Below are positions 39,397-49,455 of a stretch of 64,000 nucleotides of DNA, in pieces; positions within the stretch are counted from its first letter, which is position 1, and every line of letters starts with the position of its first letter. Made by a program: the position numbers and the translations under genes. The notes beneath the pieces are model-generated. The model made no database searches. It was not told where the DNA came from and saw nothing but the letters and a program-made list of their open reading frames with translations. The DNA comes from Comamonadaceae bacterium (GTDB lineage: Bacteria; Pseudomonadota; Gammaproteobacteria; Burkholderiales; Burkholderiaceae_C): positions 1 through 64,000 of the forward strand of contig JAIYCG010000007.1 of assembly GCA_027488115.1 (NCBI GenBank). The letters run 5' to 3'.

Positions 39397-40588
39397 GGTG
39401 AGCGGCTACCTGATGTTTCAAGCGGATGGTCTGACCTGTTTCAGAGGCTTCTAGCAAACTCAAACAAAGCTCAGTGGTGGCTCGCGCCCAAGCGCCAGTG
39501 TGCAGCAAAGGCTGTGCTAGCCGCAAAGCACCCCAGAGCTCGTCCACCACTTCTTTGCGCGGGTAGCTTGGAGTGGGAAGCGCTTCAAACAACTCTTGCT
39601 CGGGTCCGTAAATCCAGAGCCCTTTGGGGGTGAGCCGAACATCCGCTTTCTCGCAACTCACAATGACAGGGCCGAAGTGCTGATGCGAAGATTCATTGTG
39701 AGCAGTGGGTTGATAAAGACTACCGCCATAGTTGCGAGCTGCTTTGAGTTGAGTTTCCTGGTCTGTGGTGGTGGCAGTGGCCAATCTGTTGCGAGCCGTG
39801 CCATAGCGTTTGGCGCTTTCGGCAGCTGGTTTGGAGTTGCCAATTTCACCCACATGGTCCATCCAGACATCGCTGTCAAAATGACCATAACCGTTGTAGG
39901 TGAGGTTGGCAAAGGCGCCATTTTCAAATTTGAGAAGCGCGCTGTAGGCACCTTCTGTGGGTCGTTGGGGGTCCCATTGACCGGTGCAAGCCTGCACCGT
40001 TGAAACTTGACCACCGCCCAGCAAGCGAACCACATCGACTTGGTGAGAAGCTTGGCTGTGAATCACGCCACCGCCAAGGGCCGTGTTCAGCTCTTCTGGT
40101 CTGCGTGGGCGGTACAAAAAATCGGTGTAGTTCAGTGCGGTGATCATTTTGACTCGACCCAAGCTGCCCGATTGAATGAGTTCAAAGGCGCGCAAAACAG
40201 GCGCATTGAAACTGTGGCTGTGACCCACCATGAGTTGCACGCCAGCACTGTGGCAGGTCTGAATCATGTCGTCACATTCGCTCATTTGAATGGCCATGGG
40301 TTTTTCAACCCAGACATGCTTGCCATGCTTGGCTGCCATGGCGGTGTGTTCGGCATGCAAGCCATGGGGTGATGCGATGTACACCACTTCAACGTCAGGC
40401 AAAGCACACAGAGCTTCTGCGTTGGCTACAACTTGACCCTGGAAGTCTTTTTCAAATTGAGCGCAAGCCTCATTCAAAGGATCGGTTGCCGCAATCAATT
40501 GCACGCGAGGGTCTTGCAGAAAAGTGGGCAACATGAGGGTGAAGGCTCTGCCTAAACCAATGACGCCAATGCGAAGGGGTTTGATCAT
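39389..40588 (-). CDS. Gfo/Idh/MocA oxidoreductase, resembling phthalate 4,5-cis-dihydrodiol dehydrogenase (Pht4)
   Basis: IGVIGLGRAFTLMLPTFLQDPRVQLIAATDP...VWVEKPMAIQMSECDDMI; neighbours are Pht2-, Pht3- and Pht5-like. Confidence 0.85.
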   Translation of the reverse strand: MIKPLRIGVIGLGRAFTLMLPTFLQDPRVQLIAATDPLNEACAQFEKDFQGQVVANAEALCALPDVEVVYIASPHGLHAEHTAMAAKHGKHVWVEKPMAIQMSECDDMIQTCHSAGVQLMVGHSHSFNAPVLRAFELIQSGSLGRVKMITALNYTDFLYRPRRPEELNTALGGGVIHSQASHQVDVVRLLGGGQVSTVQACTGQWDPQRPTEGAYSALLKFENGAFANLTYNGYGHFDSDVWMDHVGEIGNSKPAAESAKRYGTARNRLATATTTDQETQLKAARNYGGSLYQPTAHNESSHQHFGPVIVSCEKADVRLTPKGLWIYGPEQELFEALPTPSYPRKEVVDELWGALRLAQPLLHTGAWARATTELCLSLLEASETGQTIRLKHQVAAHHA

Positions 40589-40592
40589 GGCG

Positions 40593-41576
40593 TTAAAGAC
40601 TAATTTCGATCACACCAGATGGCGCACGCGAGACACAGACCATGATGTGATGGCGTTTTTCTTCGTCGTTCAAGACAAAATCGCGGTGTTCGACCTGGCC
40701 TGAAATTAAATCGACTTTGCAACTGCCACAGGTGCCGCTCTCGCAAGAACTGGGCACGTAATGTCCATTTTTTCTGAGCGCCTCCAAGATGCTCTCGTTG
40801 GCTGCAACTGCAATGGTTTGTTGCTTGCCATGGAGCTTCACTTCAAAGGCCTCAGCTGGCTCAAATTGCTGGCTGCCAGAGGCGCCAAAACTTTCAAAGT
40901 GCACTCGGCCTTGAGGCCAATGACCGGACATGTCGCGCACAGCGTCCATCAGCCCTTCTGGGCCGCAGCAGTAAATGTGAGCGGCTGTGGGTTTTTCTAA
41001 AACAGGCCACAGGTCGAGTCCTTGGTCTGGATGGCCACCATCAAAATGAAAACTGACTTGGCCCAATGGGCTTGCTTGGCTCAGCTCTTCAAGTGTGTCT
41101 ACAAACGCGGCGCCTTCTTTGTCTCGGGCACAGTAGTAAAAGTGAAAGCGCGCATGGGCATGCATGGATCGAGCGTCGTGCATTTGCCTTAGCATGGACA
41201 GCAAAGGTGTGACGCCAATGCCGCCTGCAATGAAGATGACTTCATTCAGATGGTCGACCAAGCCGAAGTCGTTTTTCGGCATGCTCACTTGGAGCAGGTC
41301 GCCTTCTTGGACTTGTTCAACCATGCTTTGAGAGCCACCACGCCCTTGGCGTTCGTGCTTGATGGCCAGTTCGCAATAGGCCGTTTCGAAAGGGTTGTTG
41401 CAAAGAGAGTAATTGCGCTTTTGGCCACTGGGGGTTTGAACGGTCACGTGGGCCCCAGCCGTGAAGGTGGGCAAAGCATGGCCTTTGGGGTGCGCTAACC
41501 TGAAAAGCCAAATGTCTTTGGCTATTGGTCGTTTTTGTTGCACCAACAAAGGAAAAAGATCGGGCTCGTGGGTCAT
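40593..41576 (-). CDS. PDR/VanB-family ferredoxin reductase (phthalate dioxygenase reductase-like)
   Basis: KRNYSLCNNPFETAYCELAIKHE; VPSSCESGTCGSCKVDLISGQVEHRDFVLNDEEKRHHIMVCVSRA. Start set at MTHEPDLF. Confidence 0.92.
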   Translation of the reverse strand: MTHEPDLFPLLVQQKRPIAKDIWLFRLAHPKGHALPTFTAGAHVTVQTPSGQKRNYSLCNNPFETAYCELAIKHERQGRGGSQSMVEQVQEGDLLQVSMPKNDFGLVDHLNEVIFIAGGIGVTPLLSMLRQMHDARSMHAHARFHFYYCARDKEGAAFVDTLEELSQASPLGQVSFHFDGGHPDQGLDLWPVLEKPTAAHIYCCGPEGLMDAVRDMSGHWPQGRVHFESFGASGSQQFEPAEAFEVKLHGKQQTIAVAANESILEALRKNGHYVPSSCESGTCGSCKVDLISGQVEHRDFVLNDEEKRHHIMVCVSRAPSGVIEISL

Positions 41577-41612
41577 GAAAAGGCTTTGAACGATGGCGTG
41601 AAATGTGTCAAT

Positions 41613-41633
41613 GAAAATTCTGTTGGAATTTTC
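41613..41633. promoter_or_regulatory. Inverted repeat GAAAATTC-N5-GAATTTTC in divergent intergenic region
   Basis: Perfect 8-bp arms separated by TGTTG. Confidence 0.55.
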
Positions 41634-41640
41634 TTCAAAC

Positions 41641-41682
41641 TTGACAAACATCATGCTTATCCATTATCTTAGAGCTCTAAGA
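41641..41682 (+). promoter_or_regulatory. Candidate promoter with overlapping 16-bp perfect palindrome TCTTAGAGCTCTAAGA (41667-41682)
   Basis: TTGACA at 41641-41646, weak TATCTT -10 at 41665-41670; palindrome overlaps the -10/TSS zone just before the Rieske gene. Confidence 0.65.
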
Positions 41683-41704
41683 ATATTTGCGCAAGTGTTT
41701 TACC

Positions 41705-42970
41705 ATGATCACACCCGAAGAAAATGAACTGCTGTGCCAAGTGAATGGCAATGCGCCCATGGGGCAACTCATGCGCCGCCAGTGGCTGGCCATTTGCTTG
41801 GTCGAAGAGGTCTCGGAGCCGGATGGCACGCCCATCAAGGCCAGAATTTTGGGGGAAGATTTGGTGGTGTTCAGAGACTCCTTGGGCCGTGTGGGCGTGA
41901 TGGACGAGTATTGCCCGCATCGCAAGGTTTCTTTGGTTTACGGCCGCAATGAAGATTGCGGTTTGCGTTGCCTTTATCACGGATGGAAAATGGACGTGGT
42001 GGGCAATGTGGTCGACATGGCCTCCGAACCTCAAGGCAGTGGACTGGCTCAAAAGGTCAAACACAAAGCCTACCCGGTCAAAGAGTGGGGCGGTTTTGTG
42101 TGGGCCTACATGGGGCCGCCTGAGCATCAGCCAGAATTTGTGCCGCCACCCTGGGCGCCCCAGGAAAACACGCGCTTGGCTGTTGCCAAGATCATCATTC
42201 CCTGCAATTGGGCGCAAATTCTGGAGGGTCAGATTGACTCTGCGCACAGCTCGAGTTTGCATTCCTCCGACATGGTGCCTGCACGGGTCGATGGCGCCAA
42301 AGCCACTGACACGCAGTGGCTTCGACCTTCCACCGACAAGTCGCCTCGCATGCAAGTAGAGCGCACCCCCTATGGTTTTCGCTATGCGGCTATTCGCCGT
42401 CCTATCAAGGATGCTCAAACCCATGACTACATCCGCAGCACCGTGTTTGTGGCGCCCGCTTCTGCCCTCATTCCGCCCAACGATCAGTACAACGTGGCCA
42501 ATATGAATGTGCCCATTGATGACCACCACACGGCCTTTCACTTCATGGCTTGGGGCTCGCCTGAGACCACGCCCGACAGCGCCGCTTGGCGTGCGTTTTT
42601 GCATGCAGAAGTGGGCCCCGACCTCGATGCTCAGTTTCATCCCAAGCGCAACCATGCCAACTTTTTTGGACAAGACCGTGTTGCCATGAAGGCCGGCAAC
42701 TTCACGGGTATCCAAGGCATTCCCAACCAAGACATGGCCATGTGGGTTTCCATGGGCCCCATCGTTGACCGCACCCACGACCGTTTGGGCGCCAGCGACA
42801 TGGCCATTGTGGAATTCAGACAACGCATGCTCAAGGCGGTGCGCGACTTCATGGCCGGAGAGTTGCCCATCGGTACAGGTGCAAACGCAGTGCCTCGTGA
42901 AGTTTGCTCATACCAAGCGATCGTTCCCAAGACCACTGACTGGCGCAGCTTCGACGCACAACCGGTATAA
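41705..42970 (+). CDS. Rieske 2Fe-2S ring-hydroxylating oxygenase alpha subunit (phthalate 4,5-dioxygenase-like)
   Basis: MITPEENELLCQVNGNAPMGQLMRRQWLAICLVEEV; Rieske CPHRK...CLYHGWKMD. Confidence 0.92.
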   Translation: MITPEENELLCQVNGNAPMGQLMRRQWLAICLVEEVSEPDGTPIKARILGEDLVVFRDSLGRVGVMDEYCPHRKVSLVYGRNEDCGLRCLYHGWKMDVVGNVVDMASEPQGSGLAQKVKHKAYPVKEWGGFVWAYMGPPEHQPEFVPPPWAPQENTRLAVAKIIIPCNWAQILEGQIDSAHSSSLHSSDMVPARVDGAKATDTQWLRPSTDKSPRMQVERTPYGFRYAAIRRPIKDAQTHDYIRSTVFVAPASALIPPNDQYNVANMNVPIDDHHTAFHFMAWGSPETTPDSAAWRAFLHAEVGPDLDAQFHPKRNHANFFGQDRVAMKAGNFTGIQGIPNQDMAMWVSMGPIVDRTHDRLGASDMAIVEFRQRMLKAVRDFMAGELPIGTGANAVPREVCSYQAIVPKTTDWRSFDAQPV

Positions 42971-42998
42971 ACACAACTTCAGAAAAGGAATCCATGCC

Positions 42999-43976
42999 AT
43001 GAAACGTCGTGATCTGTTGCTTGCCTCCGCGGCCCCAGTGCTGGGAAGTTGGCTGGGTTCAGCCTCTGCGCAGCCCGCTTTCAATTTCACCAAGCCAGTC
43101 AAATTCATCGTGCCCTACGCGCCCGGCGGTTTACCCGACACCGTTGCGCGCGTGTTCGCCCTTCGCATTGGTGAGCGCATTGGTCAAGGCGTTGTCATTG
43201 AGAACAAACCCGGTGGCAATGGAGTGGTGTCGGCGCAAGCCTTGGCCAGCAGTCCCAACGATGGCCATACTTTTTTGGTCACAGATGGCTCCATGTTCTC
43301 CATCAACCCCCTGATCTATAAAAGTTTGGCGTATGACTTGAAGCGCGATTTTGCGCCTGTGTCATTGTTGGCCAGATCACCTTTGTATTTGGCGGTGCAT
43401 CCCAAAGTGCCGGTGAACACGTTGCAAGAGTTTGTACAGTATGTCAAAGCACGGCCAGACCAATTGAATTACGGCTCTTCGGGTATTGGCAGCAGCCACC
43501 ACCTCACCATGGAAGCCATCAAGGCGGCCTTGAATTTGGACATTCGCCATGTGCCATTTCGGGGTTCTGGACAGTCTGTGCCCGCACTCATTGGGGGCCA
43601 AGTGGAGTGTTTGTTCTCTGCCTTGCCGTCTTTGGCGGGCTTTGCTAAAAATAACCAAGTCAAAATATTGGGCAGCAATGCAGGGCAGCGCTCTAACTTG
43701 ATGCCGCAAGTGCCTAGCATTTCAGAAATCATTCCTGGCTTTGACTTTGCGGTGGTCATTGGCGCTTTGGCACCTGCCAATGCACCTGCTGGCGCTATAG
43801 CGCGTTTAAGCGCCGAGGCGGCGGCTGTGAACAAACATCCAGAATTGTTGGCCACCTTGGGCACGGCGGGCATTGATGCTGTGGGAAGTTCTCCCGCTGA
43901 CTATGCCAAAGCCATTCAGTCTGAAAACGAGCGATTGGCCAAGGCTGTGGCTTTGGCGGGCTTGAAACCAGAATAA
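42999..43976 (+). CDS. Bug/TctC family substrate-binding protein
   Basis: VKFIVPYAPGGLPDTVARVFALRIGERIGQGVVIENKPGGNGVVSAQALASSPNDGHTFL. Start set at MKRRDLLLAS. Confidence 0.93.
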   Translation: MKRRDLLLASAAPVLGSWLGSASAQPAFNFTKPVKFIVPYAPGGLPDTVARVFALRIGERIGQGVVIENKPGGNGVVSAQALASSPNDGHTFLVTDGSMFSINPLIYKSLAYDLKRDFAPVSLLARSPLYLAVHPKVPVNTLQEFVQYVKARPDQLNYGSSGIGSSHHLTMEAIKAALNLDIRHVPFRGSGQSVPALIGGQVECLFSALPSLAGFAKNNQVKILGSNAGQRSNLMPQVPSISEIIPGFDFAVVIGALAPANAPAGAIARLSAEAAAVNKHPELLATLGTAGIDAVGSSPADYAKAIQSENERLAKAVALAGLKPE

Positions 43977-44008
43977 ATAGATTCAATCAAACTTAAAGAA
44001 AAAACACC

Positions 44009-45001
44009 ATGGCCAAATTGCCCCTGAGCTTCGCTTGCTGGAACTACGATCGCACACGCGCCCTGATGGACGGCAGTGTTCAAGTGGATGGCATCGATCT
44101 GAATTACTTGAATTTGCCGGTTGAAGAAACCTTCTTTCGCATGGCGCGGTTTCGTGAATTTGATGTGTGCGAAATGTCGCTGTCGTCTTATTGTGTGTCT
44201 TTGCACAAACCCGATCGGCCCTTCATTGCCATTCCGGTATTTCCTTCTCGTTTCTTTCGGCACTCCTGCATTTATGTGAATGCCAACTCAGGCATCAACG
44301 AGCCCAAAGATTTGATTGGCAAGCGCATTGCCAGCCCTGAATACCAAATGACCGCGCCGGTTTGGATTCGCGGTATTTTGCAAGACCACTATGGTGTACC
44401 TGTTGATGCGCAGCCCTATTTGTTTGGCGGCGAAGAGGAGACGGGGCGCATTGAAAAGCAAAAACTCAATCTGCCGCCTAACATTCAAGTGCACCCCATT
44501 GAGCCCCATCAAACCTTGTCGCAAATGTTGCACGATGGCGAGCTCGATGCCCTCTACACAGCCCGTATGCCATCTTCATTCTTAAAAGGTGACGGCAAAG
44601 TGAAACGCTTGTTTGAAAACTATGTCGATATTGAGCGTGCTTACTATCGCCAAACCAAAATTTTCCCCATCATGCACACCGTTGTGATTCGGCGTGAGGT
44701 GTATGAGGCCAACCGTTGGATTGCACAGTCGCTCACCAAAGCCTTCATTGAAGCGCAACGCAAAACCTACGAAGACCTCTACGAAACTGCCGCATTGAAA
44801 GCCATGCTGCCTTGGCTCACGGCTCACGTAGAAGATGCCCGCAAAGAGTTTGGCAATGACTGGTGGTCTTATGGTCTTGAGAAAAACGCAGACGTGCTTG
44901 AGACCTTCACGCGCTATCACCAAGAGCAGGGCTTGTCACCGCGCAAGCTCAGCCCCCAAGAGCTGTTTGCGCCTGAGTCGCTTGAAGCTTTCAAAATTTA
45001 A
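44009..45001 (+). CDS. 4,5-dihydroxyphthalate decarboxylase-like (Pht5/substrate-binding fold) protein
   Basis: LSFACWNYDRTRALMDGSVQVDGIDLNYLNLPVEETFFRMARFREFDVCEMSLSSY. Confidence 0.82.
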   Translation: MAKLPLSFACWNYDRTRALMDGSVQVDGIDLNYLNLPVEETFFRMARFREFDVCEMSLSSYCVSLHKPDRPFIAIPVFPSRFFRHSCIYVNANSGINEPKDLIGKRIASPEYQMTAPVWIRGILQDHYGVPVDAQPYLFGGEEETGRIEKQKLNLPPNIQVHPIEPHQTLSQMLHDGELDALYTARMPSSFLKGDGKVKRLFENYVDIERAYYRQTKIFPIMHTVVIRREVYEANRWIAQSLTKAFIEAQRKTYEDLYETAALKAMLPWLTAHVEDARKEFGNDWWSYGLEKNADVLETFTRYHQEQGLSPRKLSPQELFAPESLEAFKI

Positions 45002-45017
45002 AGCTCGCATTTAAATC

Positions 45018-45049
45018 AAGCATTCAAAGCAAGCATTCACAGCATTCAC
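45018..45049. repeat. Three short direct repeats AAGCATTCA / AAGCATTCA / AGCATTCAC
   Basis: 45018-45026, 45031-45039, 45041-45049, just upstream of the TauE/SafE gene. Confidence 0.6.
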
Positions 45050-45063
45050 GAAACGAGCCCTGC

Positions 45064-45816
45064 ATGGAACTCTCACTCAGCACCGACATGGTGCTGATCA
45101 TTGCTGCTTGCGCAGCAGCGATTCTTTTTGGCGGTATTGTGAAGGGCACATTGGGTGTCGGACTGCCTTTGTTTGCTGTGCCCATCATGTCGCTCATGAT
45201 TGGCAGCACGCAAGCCATCGCCTTGGTGGCGGTGCCTGTCTTGGTCTCCAACATTTGGCAAGCTTGGCAGGAAGCCAGTTGGAAGGCCAGCTTGAAAAGA
45301 TTCTGGCCCCTTATGCTCACGCAGGCCATCATGACGGTTTTTGCTGTGCACTGGACGCTGTCTTTCAGCGTCAAAGAACTCAATAGGTTGGTGGCATTTG
45401 CCGTTATTTTGGCCGTGGTGTCCATGCTTTTCAAGCCGAGCTTCACCATTCCGGCTGACAAGGAAAGATGGACGGGTGCCTTGGTCGGTACCTTGTCGGG
45501 CATGTTGGGGGGCGTGTCCTCACTGATGGGCCCGATCTTGATCAGCTACATGCTGTCTTTGAAACTCCAACGAGACGAGTTTGTGGGCGCTGTCAGTGTC
45601 ATTTATTTAAATGCAGCTTGGCCTTTGTACTTGGCCATGTACAGCTTTGGTCGCATGGAAGTTGTGGACCTTGGCTATTCCGTATTGGCATTGCTGCCAA
45701 TGGCCATCGGCTTAAGGACAGGTCAAAAACTGCGGCATCGCCTGAGTGAAGACGCGTTTAGAAAAGTCCTTCTCGGATTCTTAACCTTCATTGCCATTTT
45801 GTTGGTTGTCCGTTAA
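45064..45816 (+). CDS. TauE/SafE family sulfite/organic anion exporter
   Basis: AAILFGGIVKGTLGVGLPLFAVPIMSLMIGSTQAIALVAVPVLVSNIWQ; 8-TM-like. Confidence 0.88.
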   Translation: MELSLSTDMVLIIAACAAAILFGGIVKGTLGVGLPLFAVPIMSLMIGSTQAIALVAVPVLVSNIWQAWQEASWKASLKRFWPLMLTQAIMTVFAVHWTLSFSVKELNRLVAFAVILAVVSMLFKPSFTIPADKERWTGALVGTLSGMLGGVSSLMGPILISYMLSLKLQRDEFVGAVSVIYLNAAWPLYLAMYSFGRMEVVDLGYSVLALLPMAIGLRTGQKLRHRLSEDAFRKVLLGFLTFIAILLVVR

Positions 45817-45857
45817 AAAGATACCGTCGCCACTATGAAGCTGTCTTGCAACTGGGA

Positions 45858-46403
45858 TTAAAAAACCCACATCAGCAAGGAAGTCATGACGACATAACGT
45901 ACCAATTTGCCTATGGCCATGTACATGGCACAAGGTAAAAATGGCATCTTGAGCCAACCGGCTACGGCGCAAAGGGGGTCGCCTACGCCTGGAAGCCAGG
46001 ATAGCAGGCAGGCTTTGGGCCCGAGTTTTTGCAACCATTCAAGTGCACGCTGGTGCATTTTCTCGTTCATCTGGGACCTGGGCATATCATCCGGTCCTTT
46101 GCGTTTGCGGGCCACATTCAAAGCGTGGTGCGTGCCATAACCCATCCACCAACTCAACATGCCGCCCAAAGTGTTACCGGCTGTTGCAACCAAAATGGCT
46201 TGCCAAAACAAGTGGGGATTGAGCTTAACCAAGCCAAAGACAGCAGGCTCAGAGCCGAGCGGTAGAAGGGTGGCGGAGATGAAAGCGATGAAAAATACGG
46301 TCGACAAACCGAACTGGGGCAATGCCAGCCAAGCCAGGAGTTGAGTGATGTGGGGTGCTAACCATGCTTCCATTGGAGTCACAGTGTAGCCAAAGGTTTC
46401 CAT
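45858..46403 (-). CDS. YqaA/DedA-like membrane protein
   Basis: FISATLLPLGSEPAVFGLV...VATAGNTLGGMLSWWMGYG. Start set at METFGY. Confidence 0.82.
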   Translation of the reverse strand: METFGYTVTPMEAWLAPHITQLLAWLALPQFGLSTVFFIAFISATLLPLGSEPAVFGLVKLNPHLFWQAILVATAGNTLGGMLSWWMGYGTHHALNVARKRKGPDDMPRSQMNEKMHQRALEWLQKLGPKACLLSWLPGVGDPLCAVAGWLKMPFLPCAMYMAIGKLVRYVVMTSLLMWVF

Positions 46404-46527
46404 TTTGATTTTTCTTTCAAAATAATTCCCTTGCTCAAATAATAAGCAATACAATCGTGCCTCCTTTTTAGGCAGCTGACCTTTCTTTTCCTTTCCGTCC
46501 ACTCGTCCGTTTTTTCTGTTTTCTCCC

Positions 46528-47571
46528 ATGCAAATCGGACCCTACGTCCTACCCAACTCTGTTTTTGTGGCGCCCATGGCCGGTGTTACAGATCGGCCCT
46601 TTCGTCAACTGTGCAGACAGTTTGGTGCGGGCTATGCTGTGAGTGAGATGGTGACCTCGCGCAAAGATTTGTGGAAGAGCTTGAAAACTTCTCGGCGCGC
46701 CAACCACGACGGTGAGCCTGGCCCCATTGCTGTGCAAATTGCGGGCACCGATGCCCCCATGATGGCTGAGGCCGCGGCCTACAACATTGATCAGGGTGCC
46801 CAGATCATTGACATCAACATGGGCTGTCCTGCCAAAAAAGTGTGCAACAAATGGGCGGGCTCTGCGCTGATGCAAAACGAGTCCTTGGCCATTCAAATTG
46901 CAGAAGCCGTGGTGGCTGCCTGCGCACCCCGCGGCGTGCCTGTGACTCTGAAAATGCGCACGGGTTGGTGCGATTCAGAAAAAAATGCCTTGGTGTTGGC
47001 CAAAGCATTTGAAAGCGTGGGCATTCAAATGGTCACGGTGCATGGCCGCACGCGTGAACAAGGCTACAAAGGTTTTGCCGAGTACCACACGGTGGCTGCT
47101 GTGAAAGCTGCTGTCAACATTCCCGTGGTGGCCAATGGCGACATTGACTCACCTCAAAAGGCCTTGGAAGTTTTAAAGCTGACAGGCGCAGATGCTCTGA
47201 TGGTGGGCCGTGCCGCCCAAGGGCGTCCTTGGATTTTTCGAGAGATTGTGCATTTCTTGGCCATTGGCGAACACTTGGCGCCGCCCCTGGTGGTTGAAGT
47301 CAAGCGCGCCTTGCTTGCGCATTTGCAAGATCACTACAGCCTGTATGGTGAATTAACAGGTGTTCGTTCAGCACGCAAACACATTGGTTGGTATGTGCGT
47401 GATTTGCCTGGCGGTGATGCGTTCAGAGACGACATGAACACCTTGGAAACAGCAGAATTGCAATCTCGTGCTGTCGCAGATTTTTTTGAAGAAATGGCAT
47501 CGCGCATGGAGCGCATGCCGCAGGCTTTTTCAGGCAGTTGCCCCGAAATGGCTTTGGAGACCATGGAATGA
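46528..47571 (+). CDS. dusB: tRNA-dihydrouridine synthase DusB
   Basis: VFVAPMAGVTDRPFRQLCRQFGAGYAVSEMV...DINMGCPAKKVCNKWAGSALM. Confidence 0.96.
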   Translation: MQIGPYVLPNSVFVAPMAGVTDRPFRQLCRQFGAGYAVSEMVTSRKDLWKSLKTSRRANHDGEPGPIAVQIAGTDAPMMAEAAAYNIDQGAQIIDINMGCPAKKVCNKWAGSALMQNESLAIQIAEAVVAACAPRGVPVTLKMRTGWCDSEKNALVLAKAFESVGIQMVTVHGRTREQGYKGFAEYHTVAAVKAAVNIPVVANGDIDSPQKALEVLKLTGADALMVGRAAQGRPWIFREIVHFLAIGEHLAPPLVVEVKRALLAHLQDHYSLYGELTGVRSARKHIGWYVRDLPGGDAFRDDMNTLETAELQSRAVADFFEEMASRMERMPQAFSGSCPEMALETME

Positions 47572-47804
47572 CCAAGAAGAAAATTGACGAATGCATCCGC
47601 GATAGCTTGAACGCTTATTTTCACGACATGAATGGAGAAGAACCCACCGGCATGTACGACATGCTGTTGAATGCGGTTGAAAAACCTTTGCTTGAAGTGG
47701 TCATGAACCGTGCTGAGCAAAATCAATCACGCGCCGCAGAATGGTTAGGTCTGAACCGCAACACCCTGCGCAAGAAACTCCTTGAACACAAACTTTTGAA
47801 ATAA
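47568..47804 (+). CDS. fis: Fis family DNA-binding protein
   Basis: [36 protein letters not shown] overlap with dusB. Confidence 0.93.
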   Translation: MTKKKIDECIRDSLNAYFHDMNGEEPTGMYDMLLNAVEKPLLEVVMNRAEQNQSRAAEWLGLNRNTLRKKLLEHKLLK

Positions 47805-47809
47805 AAACA

Positions 47810-49390
47810 ATGAAAGCTCTTATTTCTGTTTCGGACAAAACTGGCATCGTTGCCCTTGCCAAAGCCCTTCACAACCTGAAGGTGGAACTTATTTCAACGG
47901 GTGGCACTGCCAAGCTGCTGGCCGAGCAAGGCTTGCCAGTGACAGAGGTGGCGCAACTCACAGACTTCCCTGAAATGCTGGATGGTCGGGTGAAGACCCT
48001 GCACCCCAAAGTGCACGGCGGTTTGTTAGCCCGCCGTGACATGCCCGAGCACATGGCTGCCTTGAAAGAACATGGCATTCAACCCATCGATTTGCTCATC
48101 GTCAATTTGTACCCCTTCGAAGCCACAGTGGCCAAGCCCGGTTGCACTTTGGAAGATGCCATTGAGAACATTGACATAGGCGGTCCCGCCATGGTTCGCA
48201 GTGCCGCCAAAAATTGGAAAGATGTGGCTGTGATGACAGACGCTTCTCAGTATGCTGGCGTCATTGAAGAGCTCAAGAACAATGGCCAAGTTTCTGAAAA
48301 GACTCGCTTTGCATTGTCTGTGGCTGCTTTCAACCGCATCAGCAATTACGACGCAGCCATCAGCGACTACTTGTCTTCTTACAACCTAGAAGAAGGCACC
48401 CGCCAAGAATTCCCTGCGCAGTCCAATGGCCGCTTTGTGAAGCTGCAAGACCTTCGCTATGGTGAGAACCCCCACCAAACTGCAGCGTTTTATAGCGATC
48501 TGTATCCTGCACCTGGCTCATTGGTCACGGCTGTTCAATTGCAGGGCAAAGAACTTTCATACAACAACATTGCCGATGCCGATGCCGCTTGGGAATGCGT
48601 GAAGAGCTTCTCCGAGTCTGCTTGCGTCATCGTGAAGCATGCCAACCCTTGCGGCGTGGCCTTGGGGGCCAATGCACTTGAGTCATACAGCAAGGCATTT
48701 CAAACCGATCCCACCTCTGCTTTTGGCGGCATTATTGCCCTGAACACCCAAGTTGACGCAGCGGCAGCGCAGCAAATCAGCAAACAATTTGTTGAAGTTT
48801 TGATGGCACCTTCTTATTCAGCCGAGGCGCTCGAAATTTTCAAAGCCAAGGCCAACGTGCGAGTGCTTCAAATCGCTTTGCCTGAATTCAAATCGGGTGG
48901 CACCGCTTTTGAACAAGGGCGCAACGCACAAGACATCAAGCGTGTGGGCTCTGGCTTGCTTATTCAAACCGCAGACAACCATGAACTTCAATTGGCCGAC
49001 CTGAAGGTGGTGACCAAAGTGCAACCCACGCCCGCGCAATTGCAAGATTTGTTGTTCGCTTGGAAAGTGGCCAAGTACGTGAAAAGCAATGCCATTGTTT
49101 TCTGTGCCAACGGCATGACCATGGGTGTAGGCGCTGGCCAAATGAGCCGCTTAGACTCTGCCCGCATTGCCAGCATCAAGGCCGGTCATGCGGGGCTGAG
49201 TTTGCAAAACACAGTGGTCGCCAGCGATGCCTTCTTCCCATTCCGCGATGGCCTGGATGTGGTGGTGGATGCCGGCGCCAATTGTGTCATTCAGCCGGGC
49301 GGCTCAGTGCGAGATGGCGAAGTGATTGCAGCAGCAGATGAACGCGGCGTGGCCATGGTGTTTTCGGGAGTGCGCCACTTCCGCCACTAA
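47810..49390 (+). CDS. purH: Bifunctional AICAR transformylase/IMP cyclohydrolase
   Basis: [20 protein letters not shown]...[43 protein letters not shown]. Confidence 0.97.
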   Translation: MKALISVSDKTGIVALAKALHNLKVELISTGGTAKLLAEQGLPVTEVAQLTDFPEMLDGRVKTLHPKVHGGLLARRDMPEHMAALKEHGIQPIDLLIVNLYPFEATVAKPGCTLEDAIENIDIGGPAMVRSAAKNWKDVAVMTDASQYAGVIEELKNNGQVSEKTRFALSVAAFNRISNYDAAISDYLSSYNLEEGTRQEFPAQSNGRFVKLQDLRYGENPHQTAAFYSDLYPAPGSLVTAVQLQGKELSYNNIADADAAWECVKSFSESACVIVKHANPCGVALGANALESYSKAFQTDPTSAFGGIIALNTQVDAAAAQQISKQFVEVLMAPSYSAEALEIFKAKANVRVLQIALPEFKSGGTAFEQGRNAQDIKRVGSGLLIQTADNHELQLADLKVVTKVQPTPAQLQDLLFAWKVAKYVKSNAIVFCANGMTMGVGAGQMSRLDSARIASIKAGHAGLSLQNTVVASDAFFPFRDGLDVVVDAGANCVIQPGGSVRDGEVIAAADERGVAMVFSGVRHFRH

Positions 49391-49455
49391 GCTGTGAAAT
49401 TTTGTAGAAGTGTGAACAACCAATTGAAGGCATGATGTAAGCCTGTAAAGACTCT

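Noticed and set aside
41669-42823. 384-aa minus-strand ORF
   Set aside because: Entirely antisense to the Rieske oxygenase; composition is a shadow ORF (His/Arg/Gly-rich, no recognisable motif).
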